A stretch of DNA of 64,000 bases from Lewinellaceae bacterium. GTDB taxonomy: Bacteria; Bacteroidota; Bacteroidia; Chitinophagales; Saprospiraceae. A program made the translations under genes and the position numbers. Under the pieces are notes generated by a model, which saw nothing but the letters and a program-made list of their open reading frames with translations, did not search any database and was not told where the DNA came from. Where the stretch lies: contig JACJYR010000003.1 in the NCBI GenBank assembly GCA_020636005.1, positions 62,001-126,000 on the forward strand, read 5' to 3'. Shown piece after piece: positions 42,060 to 50,556 of this stretch (position 1 is the first letter of the stretch; each line of letters starts with the position of its first letter).

Positions 42060-43880
42060 ATGCAATTAAGGAATATTGCCATCATCGCCCACGTTGACCA
42101 CGGGAAGACAACCCTGGTGGACAAAATGCTTCATGCCGGAAAACTCTTCGGCGAACACGAAGCCCCTGGCGAACTCATCATGGACAACAACGATCTGGAG
42201 CGCGAGCGTGGCATCACCATTTTGGCCAAAAACGCCGCTTTTTGGTACAAAGGTTTAAAAATCAACGTCATTGATACCCCCGGCCACAGCGACTTCGGCG
42301 GCGAAGTCGAACGCGTGCTCAATATGGCCGACGGCGTACTGCTGCTGGTAGATGCCTTCGAAGGCCCCATGCCCCAAACCCGTTTTGTCTTGCAAAAAGC
42401 CATCGAATTGGGCCTCAAGCCTATCGTTGTCATCAATAAGGTGGATAAGGAAAACTGCAAGCCCGACGAAGTGCAGGACGCTGTTTTCGATCTCATGTTC
42501 AACCTCGGTGCGACCGAAGACCAGCTTGATTTCCCAACCTTGTTCGGTTCTGCCAAGCAAGGCTGGATGAACAATGACTGGAAAACCCCAACCGAAAACA
42601 TTACCCCCCTGCTCGATGCAATTGTAGAACACATCCCTCCCCCAAAAACGGTGGAAGGCACCCTTCAGATGCTCGTCACTTCGCTCGATTATTCCAATTA
42701 CATTGGCCGCATTGCCATAGGCAGGCTGCACCGTGGTAGTTTGAAAGCCAACCAACAGGTGGTTTTGATAAAACGGGACGGCAACATTGTGCGCCAGACC
42801 GTCCGTGGCCTCTACCTCTTCGAGGGTTTGACCAAAACTAAAGTGGAAGAAGTACAGGCTGGCGATATCTGCGCTGTGCAGGGTATCGAAGGCTTCGACA
42901 TTGGCGATACCATCGCTTTCCCCGACAACCCGGAGGCATTGCCCACCATCGCAATTGACGAACCGACGATGAGCATGTTGTTCACCATCAACGATTCCCC
43001 GTTTTTCGGCCAGGAAGGCAAATTCGTCACCTCCCGCCATATCCGGGAGCGCCTCGACAAAGAATTGGAAAAGAACCTGGCACTACGGGTGCAGGAAACA
43101 GATGCCACCGATGCGTGGAGGGTTTACGGAAGGGGCGTTTTGCACCTGTCCATCCTGATAGAAACCATGCGCCGGGAAGGCTATGAAATGCAAATTGGCC
43201 AACCACAGGTTATCCTGAAAAGGATTGATGGAAAACTGCACGAGCCGGTGGAAGAACTGACCATTGACGTGCCAGAAACCAATTCCGGTACTGCCATCGA
43301 CATGGTGACCCGCCGCAAGGGAGTGATGAATTCCATGGAACCCAAAGGTGACAGGGTCGTGCTGCGCTTTGAAATCCCTTCGAGGGGCATCATCGGCCTG
43401 CGTGGCAACCTGTTGACCGCTACTGCCGGTGAAGCCATCATGACGCACCGTTTCATCGAGTTTCAGCCGCACAAGGGCGAATTGCCCAAGCGCCAAAACG
43501 GCTCGCTCATTGCCCTGGAAACTGGCAAGGCCATCCCTTACAGTATTTTTAACCTGCAGGACAGGGGCCACTTTTTTGTGGATTCCAACGAAGAGATCTA
43601 CGAGGGCCAATTGATAGGCGAAAACAACCGCCCAGGTGACCTAACGGTGAATTTGACGAAAACGAAAAAACTCACCAACGTCCGTGCCTCCGGTTCCGAC
43701 GAGAAGATCAAATTGATTCCTCCTTTGAAGTTTACCCTCGAAGAAGCATTGGAATATATTATGGAAGATGAATACGTGGAGGTGACGCCGAAATCCATCC
43801 GCCTGCGCAAGGTTTACCTGAAAGAGCATGAACGCAAAAAAGCGTTTAAAGCCAACGTTGAGGTAATGGAAGTGGCGTAG
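42060..43880 (+). CDS. typA: Translational GTPase TypA/BipA
   Basis: I start at 42060 (MQLRNIAIIAHVDHGKTTLV); the 63 bp upstream in frame belong to the structured leader. 606 residues, standard length. G-motifs: AHVDHGKTT (10-18), ERERGITI (switch I region), DTPGHSDFGGEVERVL (G3), and VVINKVDK (G4). Domain II follows (IGRIAIGRLHRGSLKANQQV), then the EF-G-like domains III and V, with GRGVLHLSILIETMRREGYE and PSRGIIGLRGNLLTATAGEA, and the TypA-specific C-terminal domain (EDEYVEVTPKSIRLRKVYL). TypA binds the ribosome and helps 50S assembly and adaptation to cold and stress. Monocistronic: own promoter, and a perfect bidirectional terminator at 44097. Confidence 0.97.
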   Translation: MQLRNIAIIAHVDHGKTTLVDKMLHAGKLFGEHEAPGELIMDNNDLERERGITILAKNAAFWYKGLKINVIDTPGHSDFGGEVERVLNMADGVLLLVDAFEGPMPQTRFVLQKAIELGLKPIVVINKVDKENCKPDEVQDAVFDLMFNLGATEDQLDFPTLFGSAKQGWMNNDWKTPTENITPLLDAIVEHIPPPKTVEGTLQMLVTSLDYSNYIGRIAIGRLHRGSLKANQQVVLIKRDGNIVRQTVRGLYLFEGLTKTKVEEVQAGDICAVQGIEGFDIGDTIAFPDNPEALPTIAIDEPTMSMLFTINDSPFFGQEGKFVTSRHIRERLDKELEKNLALRVQETDATDAWRVYGRGVLHLSILIETMRREGYEMQIGQPQVILKRIDGKLHEPVEELTIDVPETNSGTAIDMVTRRKGVMNSMEPKGDRVVLRFEIPSRGIIGLRGNLLTATAGEAIMTHRFIEFQPHKGELPKRQNGSLIALETGKAIPYSIFNLQDRGHFFVDSNEEIYEGQLIGENNRPGDLTVNLTKTKKLTNVRASGSDEKIKLIPPLKFTLEEALEYIMEDEYVEVTPKSIRLRKVYLKEHERKKAFKANVEVMEVA

Positions 43881-43922
43881 GCTTGATGAAAGGTGAATAA
43901 TTGAACCGGCCAACGACTTAAT

Positions 43923-43978
43923 TAAGCAGTAGTTTGAAATGGTTCGACTTAGTTTGAAAATGGTTTGACTTTGTTGCC
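43923..43978 (-). repeat. Dispersed 57-bp intergenic repeat, copy 2
   Basis: On the minus strand it carries ACAAAGTCAAACCATTTTCA and GTCGAACCATTTCAAACTA, matching 33375-33431 with about six differences. It lies 43 bp beyond the typA stop codon. Confidence 0.65.
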
Positions 43979-44096
43979 AACGGTTGTAAATGGCTGAGGC
44001 CCAATAATTTACTGACGTGATCCTTTGATTTCAAACAGCACCAATTGTGTCGAACAAATTTGCCTGCCCATTTAGGATGTTAGCCGATACACTGTT

Positions 44097-44138
44097 AAAA
44101 AAAAAACGGCAACCAAATTTGGTTGCCGTTTTTTTTTT
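44097..44138. terminator. Bidirectional intrinsic terminator between typA and ompA-like gene
   Basis: A perfect 42-bp palindrome: ten A, the G/C-rich core CGGCAACCAAA/TTTGGTTGCCG, ten T. It sits between two convergent genes and has a T-run on both strands. Confidence 0.95.
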
Positions 44139-44161
44139 GCTCAGTATTCACCGTTCAGGCA

Positions 44162-45598
44162 TTACTCAGCGTATATCTCAAACTCGACCCGCCTGTTCTT
44201 TTCCCTGCCAGGTGCAAAGCGGTTGTCTGCGATAGGCTTTGTTTCACCGTAGCCTGCATAGCTCATGCGGGAGGTTTGGATGCCCCTGGAAGCAAGGTAT
44301 TCGTAACAAGCCTTGGCTCTTTTCTCCGACAATACCTGGTTTGGCCCCGGATCCCCAATGCTGTCCGTATGGCCACTGATGCGGAGTTTCTGCTCCGGGT
44401 AGCGCCCCATGATAGTGGCGATTTCATCCAGCACTTTTTTGGACGATTGCAACAGGAAAGCACTGCCAGTTTCAAACTGGACAGCTTTCATGGCAAATTC
44501 CAGGACTTCCTTTTCCTCCGGCTTTAGTTCCGGGCAGCCTTTGTTGGAGGCTGGCCCCGGGGTGGTCGGGCAGCGGTCTTCGGGATCACTGATGCCGTCA
44601 TTGTCGGTATCGGGGCAGCCGCTCATATTGGGCAACCCAGCAATAGTGGGGCATTTGTCCTCTGCGTCGGGGATGCCGTCCCCGTCGCCGTCGGGGCAGC
44701 CAAGGGTGTATTCGGGGCCAGGCTGGTCGGGGCAACGATCTATCTCGTCTTTCACGCCGTCCCCGTCCCGGTCAGTTTGAGGGCATCCCTCCAACTCCAG
44801 CAGGCCGGCCACGTCAGGGCACTTGTCTTTATGATCCGGCACCATGTCGCCATCTTTGTCCGGGCAACCCCGCAGGTTTGCCAGGCCTGCCACGGTTGGG
44901 CAATCGTCCAGTTTGTCGGCCACGCCGTCGCCGTCGGAGTCGGGGCAGCCAAATAGTTTGGCAATACCCGGCTCGTTGGGGCATTGGTCTTCGGCATCGG
45001 GGATGCCGTCTTTGTCGGCATCACTGACCTTTTCTTCTGGCGGCGTTGCCTTACCGATGATAAACCATAGGCCGGCAGCATGTTGCAGTTGGTTCCTGTT
45101 GCTGGACAGATCGAAGCGGTACTGAGTTTCGGCACTGACATAGATACTGGGTGCGAGGCGCAGGTTGAGGCCGATGCCAACGGGGAACTCCACATTGATT
45201 TTGTTGCCATTTTCAAATTCGTCCATAATGCCCGCCCCCCCCAACAGGTAGGGGTACAAAATATTGTCGGGCTTGAATAACTTCAGGTGCAAAAGGGCAT
45301 CGAGGCTGCCGATAAGCTGCTCGTCGCGGAGCGTGTTGCCCTGGTCGTCAATTGGAAGTTTGGCTTTTCCGAATTTCAGGGGCACGGCAAGGTTCAGGTA
45401 ATTGCTCAGGTGGCGAACATAGGTCAATTCCACCCCGGTCGAGTAGTCTTCCCTGTGCAGGCCATTTCCCAAGGGTAACTGGAAATTGTTCCAGGTCCAG
45501 CGGAAGGCAATTCCGTTTTTGGCGTACTCGTTTTGGGCATTTGAATTAATGGTGAAAAAGAATAAAGCAAGAAGAAGTGTAAGTGCAGTGTTTTTCAT
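44162..45598 (-). CDS. OmpA-family protein with thrombospondin type 3 repeats
   Basis: 478 residues with a signal peptide (MKNTALTLLLALFFFTINSN). Residues 25-182 are an outer-membrane-type beta domain (YVRHLSNYLNLAVPLKFGKA, FPVGIGLNLRLAPSIYVSAE). Residues 193-355 hold six thrombospondin type 3 (calcium-binding) repeats of the form DADKDGIPDAEDQCPNEPG and DSDGDGVADKLDDCPTVAG. Residues 365-478 are the OmpA C-terminal domain, with VQFETGSAFLLQSSKKVL, LRISGHTDSIGDPGPNQVLS and NRRVEFEIYAE, which binds peptidoglycan. The protein anchors the outer membrane to the cell wall. Domain order is standard in Bacteroidota. Convergent with typA. Confidence 0.93.
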   Translation of the reverse strand: MKNTALTLLLALFFFTINSNAQNEYAKNGIAFRWTWNNFQLPLGNGLHREDYSTGVELTYVRHLSNYLNLAVPLKFGKAKLPIDDQGNTLRDEQLIGSLDALLHLKLFKPDNILYPYLLGGAGIMDEFENGNKINVEFPVGIGLNLRLAPSIYVSAETQYRFDLSSNRNQLQHAAGLWFIIGKATPPEEKVSDADKDGIPDAEDQCPNEPGIAKLFGCPDSDGDGVADKLDDCPTVAGLANLRGCPDKDGDMVPDHKDKCPDVAGLLELEGCPQTDRDGDGVKDEIDRCPDQPGPEYTLGCPDGDGDGIPDAEDKCPTIAGLPNMSGCPDTDNDGISDPEDRCPTTPGPASNKGCPELKPEEKEVLEFAMKAVQFETGSAFLLQSSKKVLDEIATIMGRYPEQKLRISGHTDSIGDPGPNQVLSEKRAKACYEYLASRGIQTSRMSYAGYGETKPIADNRFAPGREKNRRVEFEIYAE

Positions 45599-45732
45599 GT
45601 TTGTTCAGATTTAAGGATTGAAAAAACGCAGTGGATCAAGGTTGTGGCCCCGGTCAAGTGGAAGGATTCCAAGCGATGGAGGGCACTTTGGAAAATAGGC
45701 GGTCAAGGTAAGTAAATTGTTGTGAAAATCGA

Positions 45733-46671
45733 TTACTCCTCGATGAGGCCCCTTCCTTCCTTCACAATTTTGCCTTCTTTGTTCAGCTTTTTCATCAGGC
45801 GGTCCAGGATGCCGTTGATGAAGTCCTTGCTTTTGTCGGTGCTGTAGTTTTTGGAAATTTCCACAAACTCGTTCAGGGTGACTTTCGTGGGCACGGTGGG
45901 GAAACTGGTCAGTTCGCAAATGGCCATTTTCAGGAGGATCATGTCAATGATGGCTACCCGGTCGGCATCCCAGTTTTTGAGGGTAGGCTCTATCAGTTCG
46001 AGCAGTTCGGTGTCTTCGCCACTGACTTTTTTCAGCAGGGTTTCACCAAATTCTGTGACCGTTTCGTCATTGGGCTGAAATTCCTCGTAGAAAGCGCCTT
46101 CTGCGGGCAATGCTTTGAGTGTCTTCTTCATGGCGCCCACCACCAGCGATTTGTCGTCCGTCCAGGAAATATAGTTGTCTTCCATGATGTCGTTGAACAT
46201 CTCGCCCGCAATGCAGCTTTTGTAAAGATCGATAAGGATTTGGCGGTGGTCGTCTATGGTGCTTGCCTTTTTTTCGAGGTAGGCTTTGTAGGCATCCGTT
46301 TTAGCGAATTCATTGTATAGGATGCGGCTGTTGTCTTCGGTGACCCGGCCGTAGATTTTGTGGCTGGTGCAGAGGGAATGGAAGCCTTTGTTTTGCTTCA
46401 GGGAGTCGATCAGTTCGTTTTTGCCCAATTTGGGGCGAAACGTTCTGTCTTCTTCGGAGGGGCGCAGTTTGGAAGATTTGATAGAGAAATCCTGAATGGC
46501 GTATTCAGCGGTATGGATGAGCTGTAGCAAGTTCAGAAGGTAAAGTTCAAAGGATTGCCGGATGTGTGCCCGGTACATTTGAAGGCCTTCTTTGCCGGTC
46601 ATATCCTTATCCCTACTCATAGCGTAGAGCACCTGCATGACTTTTATGCGGATGTTTCTTCTGCTTAGCAT
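45733..46671 (-). CDS. nusB: Transcription antitermination factor NusB
   Basis: 312 residues, about twice the length of E. coli NusB, as usual in Bacteroidota. It begins MLSRRNIRIKVMQVLYAMSR, the start helix of the fold, and the conserved C-terminal half reads DADRVAIIDMILLKMAICEL, TFPTVPT-like turn and KVTLNEFVEISKNYSTDKSK followed by DFINGILDRLMKKL. NusB with NusE binds boxA RNA to prevent early termination in rRNA operons. The middle (residues 60-200) is the phylum-specific insert. Cytoplasmic. It may be cotranscribed with the DoxX-like gene that ends 267 bp upstream. Two boxA-like motifs in the insertion sequences of this window make this gene of interest. Confidence 0.95.
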   Translation of the reverse strand: MLSRRNIRIKVMQVLYAMSRDKDMTGKEGLQMYRAHIRQSFELYLLNLLQLIHTAEYAIQDFSIKSSKLRPSEEDRTFRPKLGKNELIDSLKQNKGFHSLCTSHKIYGRVTEDNSRILYNEFAKTDAYKAYLEKKASTIDDHRQILIDLYKSCIAGEMFNDIMEDNYISWTDDKSLVVGAMKKTLKALPAEGAFYEEFQPNDETVTEFGETLLKKVSGEDTELLELIEPTLKNWDADRVAIIDMILLKMAICELTSFPTVPTKVTLNEFVEISKNYSTDKSKDFINGILDRLMKKLNKEGKIVKEGRGLIEE

Positions 46672-46938
46672 ACAATTTCAAAATGAGGCCAGCCCGCTTG
46701 CGTTTTCAAATTGTTGCCAATTGTCAATTGCGTGTATAGACTACAGCGAGTGTGAGGCTTGGTTTGGTTAAAACTCGCCACAAAGAAATGTATTTTTTTC
46801 CATTGGCGTAATCGTTTGGTCAAATGTTCTGCCAGATAAAATGCGACTGCAATTTCAATGATTTCAGAAAAGGGGCAAATGCGATTTTGAAATTTTGAGG
46901 TTTCCCAATTTCCCCATTTCTTATGTTGCAAAGCCATC

Positions 46939-48432
46939 CTACTGCATGTATTTTGCTTTTATTTCTTCGTATCCTGGCATTTTGTTGATATGCCATTTCT
47001 GGATGATTTTACCGTCTTTCCAAAGCACGAGGCCTGGGTTGGAACGCTGGATTGTTTTTAGCAAAAGGTCGTCTGCCGTGTAGAAGGGATAGGCACTCTG
47101 GCTGGCATGGCGGAAATCCTCTATCACGTCAGGATCGTTGGGGGCGGTGACGGCAATTACTTTATGGCCGTCCTTTTCCGCAGCTTCCAGGATGGGGTTG
47201 AGGATGTCTGAAAAACGTTTGATATATGCTTCGTCAAAGCTGTTTACCTCCCTGGTCACTTCCCTGGGCTTGATCTCCTGTATGGTTTTGACCAAGTTGA
47301 AGGAATCCTGGTTTTCAATCTTTACAGTGTCTGTACGGTAAATGGTGTCCATCACTGTCGTTGTCATTTTTTCCTTGCCGCCCGATGTTATTAGTTTATA
47401 GGCATCCACCATGAAGGTATAGCCTTCTTCGGCTAACAATTCTTCGGCTATATCTGCCCCGTCCGGGCCGCTGATTTCAAATTCACTGATCTTGGAAGTT
47501 TCATAAGGTGGGTTGTCTTTTACCTGTTCCGAATCCCATTCTGCCTTTGGGTAGTTTTTGAACTCCTTCATGTACTGTGCAACGGGTATCGTGACCGTTT
47601 GGCCAGTGTTTTTATTGGTCAGTTTGTAGGCGGTCACCTCGTTGGCCAGGTTGGATTGATCCATTTCATATTCCTTTTGCGTACGGACATCGGTGCCAGC
47701 TTTGAAGGGCCGGAAGTCAAAAACAGGCTCGTCCCAGGCGAAGTTTCGGATGCAGAACACCAGGAAACCAAGTGCCGTGATACCGACCAATATTGTCCGT
47801 ACCCGTGCATTAAACAACTGGTGCATGTCCCTGAATTTGAACAGGAAATAAATGGACGGCATTAACAGGAACAAATCCTTGTAAAAAGAAATCCTGGGTT
47901 TCAATTTCAGAAAATCGCCAAAACAGCCGCAGTCCGTCACCCGCATGTTGGTTTCAACATAAGGCCCCCATTTGCCAAACTCAAAGAAGTTAACCCCGGA
48001 AGGCACATAACCTGTCAGGAAGGTAAATCCCGTCAGAAAAGTAAAGAACAGGACGAGCAAAAAGAACAGCCAACTGGTCAGCCTTGGCCTGGAACCCAAC
48101 AGGAGCATGGCGCCCAACACAATTTCAAAAACGATCATAAATACCGAAAAGGCAATGGAATGCTGGGAAAACCAGGGGAACATGGGGGCCAGGAAGGAAA
48201 AGGAAGTTTCTTTGAAGGTGTAGAAAAACTCGGCAAAATACTGCTCCATTTTGAAGGCTGTGCCGAGCGGATCCACTGCTTTCACATAACCGGAAAAAAT
48301 AAAGAGCGACCCGCAAAAATGCTGCAGAAAGGTCATCAGCCAGTTTTTTTCCCTTTTATAGAAAACGCCCGTTAAAGCAGTGAGCACGACAGCAGCAATG
48401 GCGATGTAGAGGATTAGAGTAAAAATGGTCAT
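46939..48432 (-). CDS. DoxX-like membrane protein (BT_3928-type)
   Basis: 497 residues. The N-terminal 260 residues contain about seven to eight membrane segments: IAIAAVVLTALTGVFY, LQHFCGSLFIFSGYVKAVD, VFMIVFEIVLGAMLLLGS, WLFFLLVLFFTFLTGFTFLT, LFLLMPSIYFLFKF and ILVGITALGFLVFCI. FSGYVKAVDPLGTAFKMEQY and VTDCGCFGDFLKLKPR are marks of DoxX/MauE-type membrane proteins; the C-G-C-F motif is conserved there. The C-terminal 230 residues are soluble and end in a thioredoxin-like segment (GHKVIAVTAPNDPDVIEDFR, NPGLVLWKDGKIIQKWHINK). This arrangement is known in Bacteroidota as the BT_3928 family; its task may be in redox or quinone chemistry but is not established. Confidence 0.85.
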   Translation of the reverse strand: MTIFTLILYIAIAAVVLTALTGVFYKREKNWLMTFLQHFCGSLFIFSGYVKAVDPLGTAFKMEQYFAEFFYTFKETSFSFLAPMFPWFSQHSIAFSVFMIVFEIVLGAMLLLGSRPRLTSWLFFLLVLFFTFLTGFTFLTGYVPSGVNFFEFGKWGPYVETNMRVTDCGCFGDFLKLKPRISFYKDLFLLMPSIYFLFKFRDMHQLFNARVRTILVGITALGFLVFCIRNFAWDEPVFDFRPFKAGTDVRTQKEYEMDQSNLANEVTAYKLTNKNTGQTVTIPVAQYMKEFKNYPKAEWDSEQVKDNPPYETSKISEFEISGPDGADIAEELLAEEGYTFMVDAYKLITSGGKEKMTTTVMDTIYRTDTVKIENQDSFNLVKTIQEIKPREVTREVNSFDEAYIKRFSDILNPILEAAEKDGHKVIAVTAPNDPDVIEDFRHASQSAYPFYTADDLLLKTIQRSNPGLVLWKDGKIIQKWHINKMPGYEEIKAKYMQ

Positions 48433-48495
48433 AAGAACCAGCGTTTTATTTTACAGGGTTTTGATAAATATTCTTCTTTGTGCTTGAATTTTCCG

Positions 48496-48503
48496 CAAAA
48501 GTA
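48496..48503 (-). promoter_or_regulatory. Predicted -7 box of the DoxX-like gene
   Basis: On the minus strand TACTTTTG, a full match to TAnnTTTG. It lies 64 bp upstream of the ATG at 48432. No TTTG at the expected -33 position. Confidence 0.45.
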
Positions 48504-48678
48504 GCAGAAAAAACAAGAATGGAATGAAACGGTATTTTGCCGTTTCGGTTGCCGGATATTGGATGCAAATATTAAAAACTTAAACCTTGGAAAGCTGTTA
48601 ATTCAAAGCAAAGGGCGGTTAATAAGTGGTTAAGCATAAGGGAGATATTTAATTTTCCGCCTTCATTTGTTGCTTACC

Positions 48679-48963
48679 ATGAAAAGAATTTTCAAGCTCA
48701 TCTTCATCCTGCCGATCCGCTTCTACCAACGGTTTATATCGCCCCTGTTCCCCCCTTCCTGCCGATACCAACCATCCTGTTCGGCCTACACAGTTGAAGC
48801 TATCGAGGAATGGGGCGTGGTGAAAGGGTTGTGGTTGGGTGCAAAACGATTTCTGAGTTGCCACCCCTGGTCCGAGGGCGGATACGATCCGGTTCCAAAG
48901 AAAAATGGAAAGGGGGAACGGGTCGTTTCATCAGGAAAAAAACACCGGCACAAGGCGGGGTAA
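48679..48963 (+). CDS. yidD: Membrane protein insertion efficiency factor YidD
   Basis: The ATG at 48679 (MKRIFKLIFILPIRFYQRFI) is the better start; the frame could begin 12 bp earlier at a TTG. 94 residues. The family core is complete: SPLFPPSCRYQPSCSAYTVE, AIEEWGVVKGLWLGAKRF and LSCHPWSEGGYDPVP, including the three conserved Cys. An amphipathic basic N-terminal helix attaches it to the inner face of the membrane, where it assists the YidC insertase. The C-terminal tail after the core is basic (KKNGKGERVVSSGKKHRHK). Usually it neighbours rnpA/yidC; here it stands alone, which is common in Bacteroidota. Confidence 0.93.
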   Translation: MKRIFKLIFILPIRFYQRFISPLFPPSCRYQPSCSAYTVEAIEEWGVVKGLWLGAKRFLSCHPWSEGGYDPVPKKNGKGERVVSSGKKHRHKAG

Positions 48964-48992
48964 GTGGAAATGGAAAGAAAGGTAAGCTGGGC

Positions 48993-49640
48993 TTATTGCT
49001 GAAAAACAAACTCGACCAGATTGGCCCCCATCATCAGGGCCTGCCGGCGCTTTTCTTCGGGGTCTTTGTGGACTTCCTGGTCTTCCCACCCATCGCCCAG
49101 ATCACATTCGTAGCTGTAAAAACAAACCAGCCGGCCCTCCCAAAATAGGCCAAAGCCCTGGGGCGGTTTGTCATCGTGCTTGTGGATTTTGGGCAGCCCG
49201 TTTTTAAACTCAAACTTTTGGTGGTAGATGGGATGCTGAAAAGGCAACTCTGAAAATTCCAGTTCGGGAAACACTTTTTTCATGGCTGGCCGCACGAACG
49301 GGTCCATGCCGTAGTTATCGTCAATGTGGAGGAACCCTCCTCCGATGAGGTAGTTCCGCAGGTTTTCCGCTTCCGCATCAGAGAACACCACATTGCCGTG
49401 CCCCGTCATGTGTACGAAGGGGTAGTTAAACAATTCGGCACTGCCAGCCTCCACGGTTCCGTAATCGGGATCGAATTCGGTGCCCAGGTTTTCGTTGCAG
49501 AAACGGGCGAGGTTGGGCAGGGAAGTTGGGTTGGCGTACCAGTCGCCGCCACCATTGTACTTCAGCAAGCCCAGTTTCAGCGGGAGGGTTTCCTTCGTAG
49601 CAAATGGCATTAGAGTCAACAGCAAAAGAATGAATCGCAT
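48993..49640 (-). CDS. DUF4159 domain protein
   Basis: 215 residues. A short signal peptide (MRFILLLLTLMPFATKE) is followed by LGLLKYNGGGDWYANPTSLP. The conserved block FNYPFVHMTGHGNVVFSDAE, ENLRNYLIGGGFLHIDDNYG and FVRPAMKKVFPELEF is DUF4159, a class I glutamine amidotransferase-like fold without the catalytic Cys; HMTGHG and HIDDNYG are its best-known motifs. FYSYECDLGDGWEDQEVHKD near the end is also conserved. Role unknown. It begins 5 bp after the rsmE stop codon, so the two are one operon, an arrangement I recall in other Bacteroidota. Confidence 0.88.
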   Translation of the reverse strand: MRFILLLLTLMPFATKETLPLKLGLLKYNGGGDWYANPTSLPNLARFCNENLGTEFDPDYGTVEAGSAELFNYPFVHMTGHGNVVFSDAEAENLRNYLIGGGFLHIDDNYGMDPFVRPAMKKVFPELEFSELPFQHPIYHQKFEFKNGLPKIHKHDDKPPQGFGLFWEGRLVCFYSYECDLGDGWEDQEVHKDPEEKRRQALMMGANLVEFVFQQ

Positions 49641-49645
49641 AACAG

Positions 49646-50356
49646 TTATTCGTTGAGCAGGTTAACAATGTGGCAGGCTGCGATGCCAGCCGTTTCTGTT
49701 CGGAGTCGTGCTTTGCCAAGGCTGATAGGCTGATAGCCATTTGCGATGGCAAGCTCGATTTCCTCTTTAGAAAAGTCCCCTTCCGGGCCGACGAGGATGA
49801 TAACGTCCTGCCCCTTTGGACAGTTGTCCTTCAGATGGGGCAAATTATCGTCCTGGCAATGGGCAATGTAACGAAAGGCGGCTGCGGGAGTTGTAGGATT
49901 GTTTGTAAAATCTTTAAATTCTGTCATTTGGTTAAGCTTCGGCAGGTAGGTCCTCAACGATTGTTTCATGGCGGAAACTAAAATCTTTTCCAGGCGATCC
50001 TGCCTGATTTTTCCCCTTTCGGAATGATGGCAGTGTATGGGTGTGATCTCGTCAATACCCAGTTCGGTACTTTTTTCCAAAAACCACTCGATGCGATCCA
50101 TGTTTTTGGTGGGGGCGATGGCGATGTGCAATTTGAAATCCCGCTTGTCTTTTTCCTGTTCAACATCCTCAATTTTTACCACTACCTCCCGCTTGTTTAT
50201 TTCATCAATGGCACCTTCGTACCAGTTACCCTTTCCATCCACCAACTGGATGGCGTCGCCTGCTTTTCTGCGCAAAACCTGGGAGCAATGCCTGGCCTCT
50301 TCTTCCTCCAGGATGGCGAAGTCCCCTTTTATATTTGTCGTGTAAAACAAGTTCAT
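49646..50356 (-). CDS. rsmE: 16S rRNA (uracil-1498-N3)-methyltransferase RsmE
   Basis: 236 residues. It uses S-adenosylmethionine to methylate U1498 of 16S rRNA. The N-terminal PUA-like domain has HCSQVLRRKAGDAIQLVDGK, and the C-terminal SPOUT (trefoil-knot) domain has KNMDRIEWFLEKSTELGIDE, PIHCHHSERGKIRQDRLEKI, ILVGPEGDFSKEEIELAIAN and SLGKARLRTETAGIAA, the last two being the SAM site. All key motifs are present. A -7-like box (TAATTTTG at 50361-50368) ends only 5 bp before the ATG, so the mRNA may be leaderless or nearly so. Confidence 0.96.
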   Translation of the reverse strand: MNLFYTTNIKGDFAILEEEEARHCSQVLRRKAGDAIQLVDGKGNWYEGAIDEINKREVVVKIEDVEQEKDKRDFKLHIAIAPTKNMDRIEWFLEKSTELGIDEITPIHCHHSERGKIRQDRLEKILVSAMKQSLRTYLPKLNQMTEFKDFTNNPTTPAAAFRYIAHCQDDNLPHLKDNCPKGQDVIILVGPEGDFSKEEIELAIANGYQPISLGKARLRTETAGIAACHIVNLLNE

Positions 50357-50360
50357 GCAG

Positions 50361-50368
50361 CAAAATTA
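50361..50368 (-). promoter_or_regulatory. Predicted -7 box of rsmE
   Basis: TAATTTTG on the minus strand, a full -7 match, ends 5 bp before the ATG. There is no TTTG at the right distance upstream. If real, transcription starts at or next to the start codon. Confidence 0.35.
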
Positions 50369-50466
50369 AGTTTTCAGAAACATCCTGGAACGGCTGCCGA
50401 TTCAAACTTTTAGACCTGTTGCCCGTTCTTAGGGACAAAAAATGCAGTAATAGTTGGTAATCCATT

Positions 50467-50474
50467 TACTTTTG
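50467..50474 (+). promoter_or_regulatory. Predicted -7 box of rseP
   Basis: TACTTTTG, a full match to the -7 consensus, 83 bp before the rseP ATG. The -33 element is weak. Confidence 0.4.
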
Positions 50475-50556
50475 CGGTCGTTTTTAAAAAAATAACAATA
50501 AAGGTTTCCTGCACCTTGCCTCCGGGGCATGGTGGAAAGAAGCCAACAACAATCAA

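Noticed and set aside
48800..49148. Small frames around yidD on both strands
   Set aside because: Shadows of yidD and of the DUF4159 gene.
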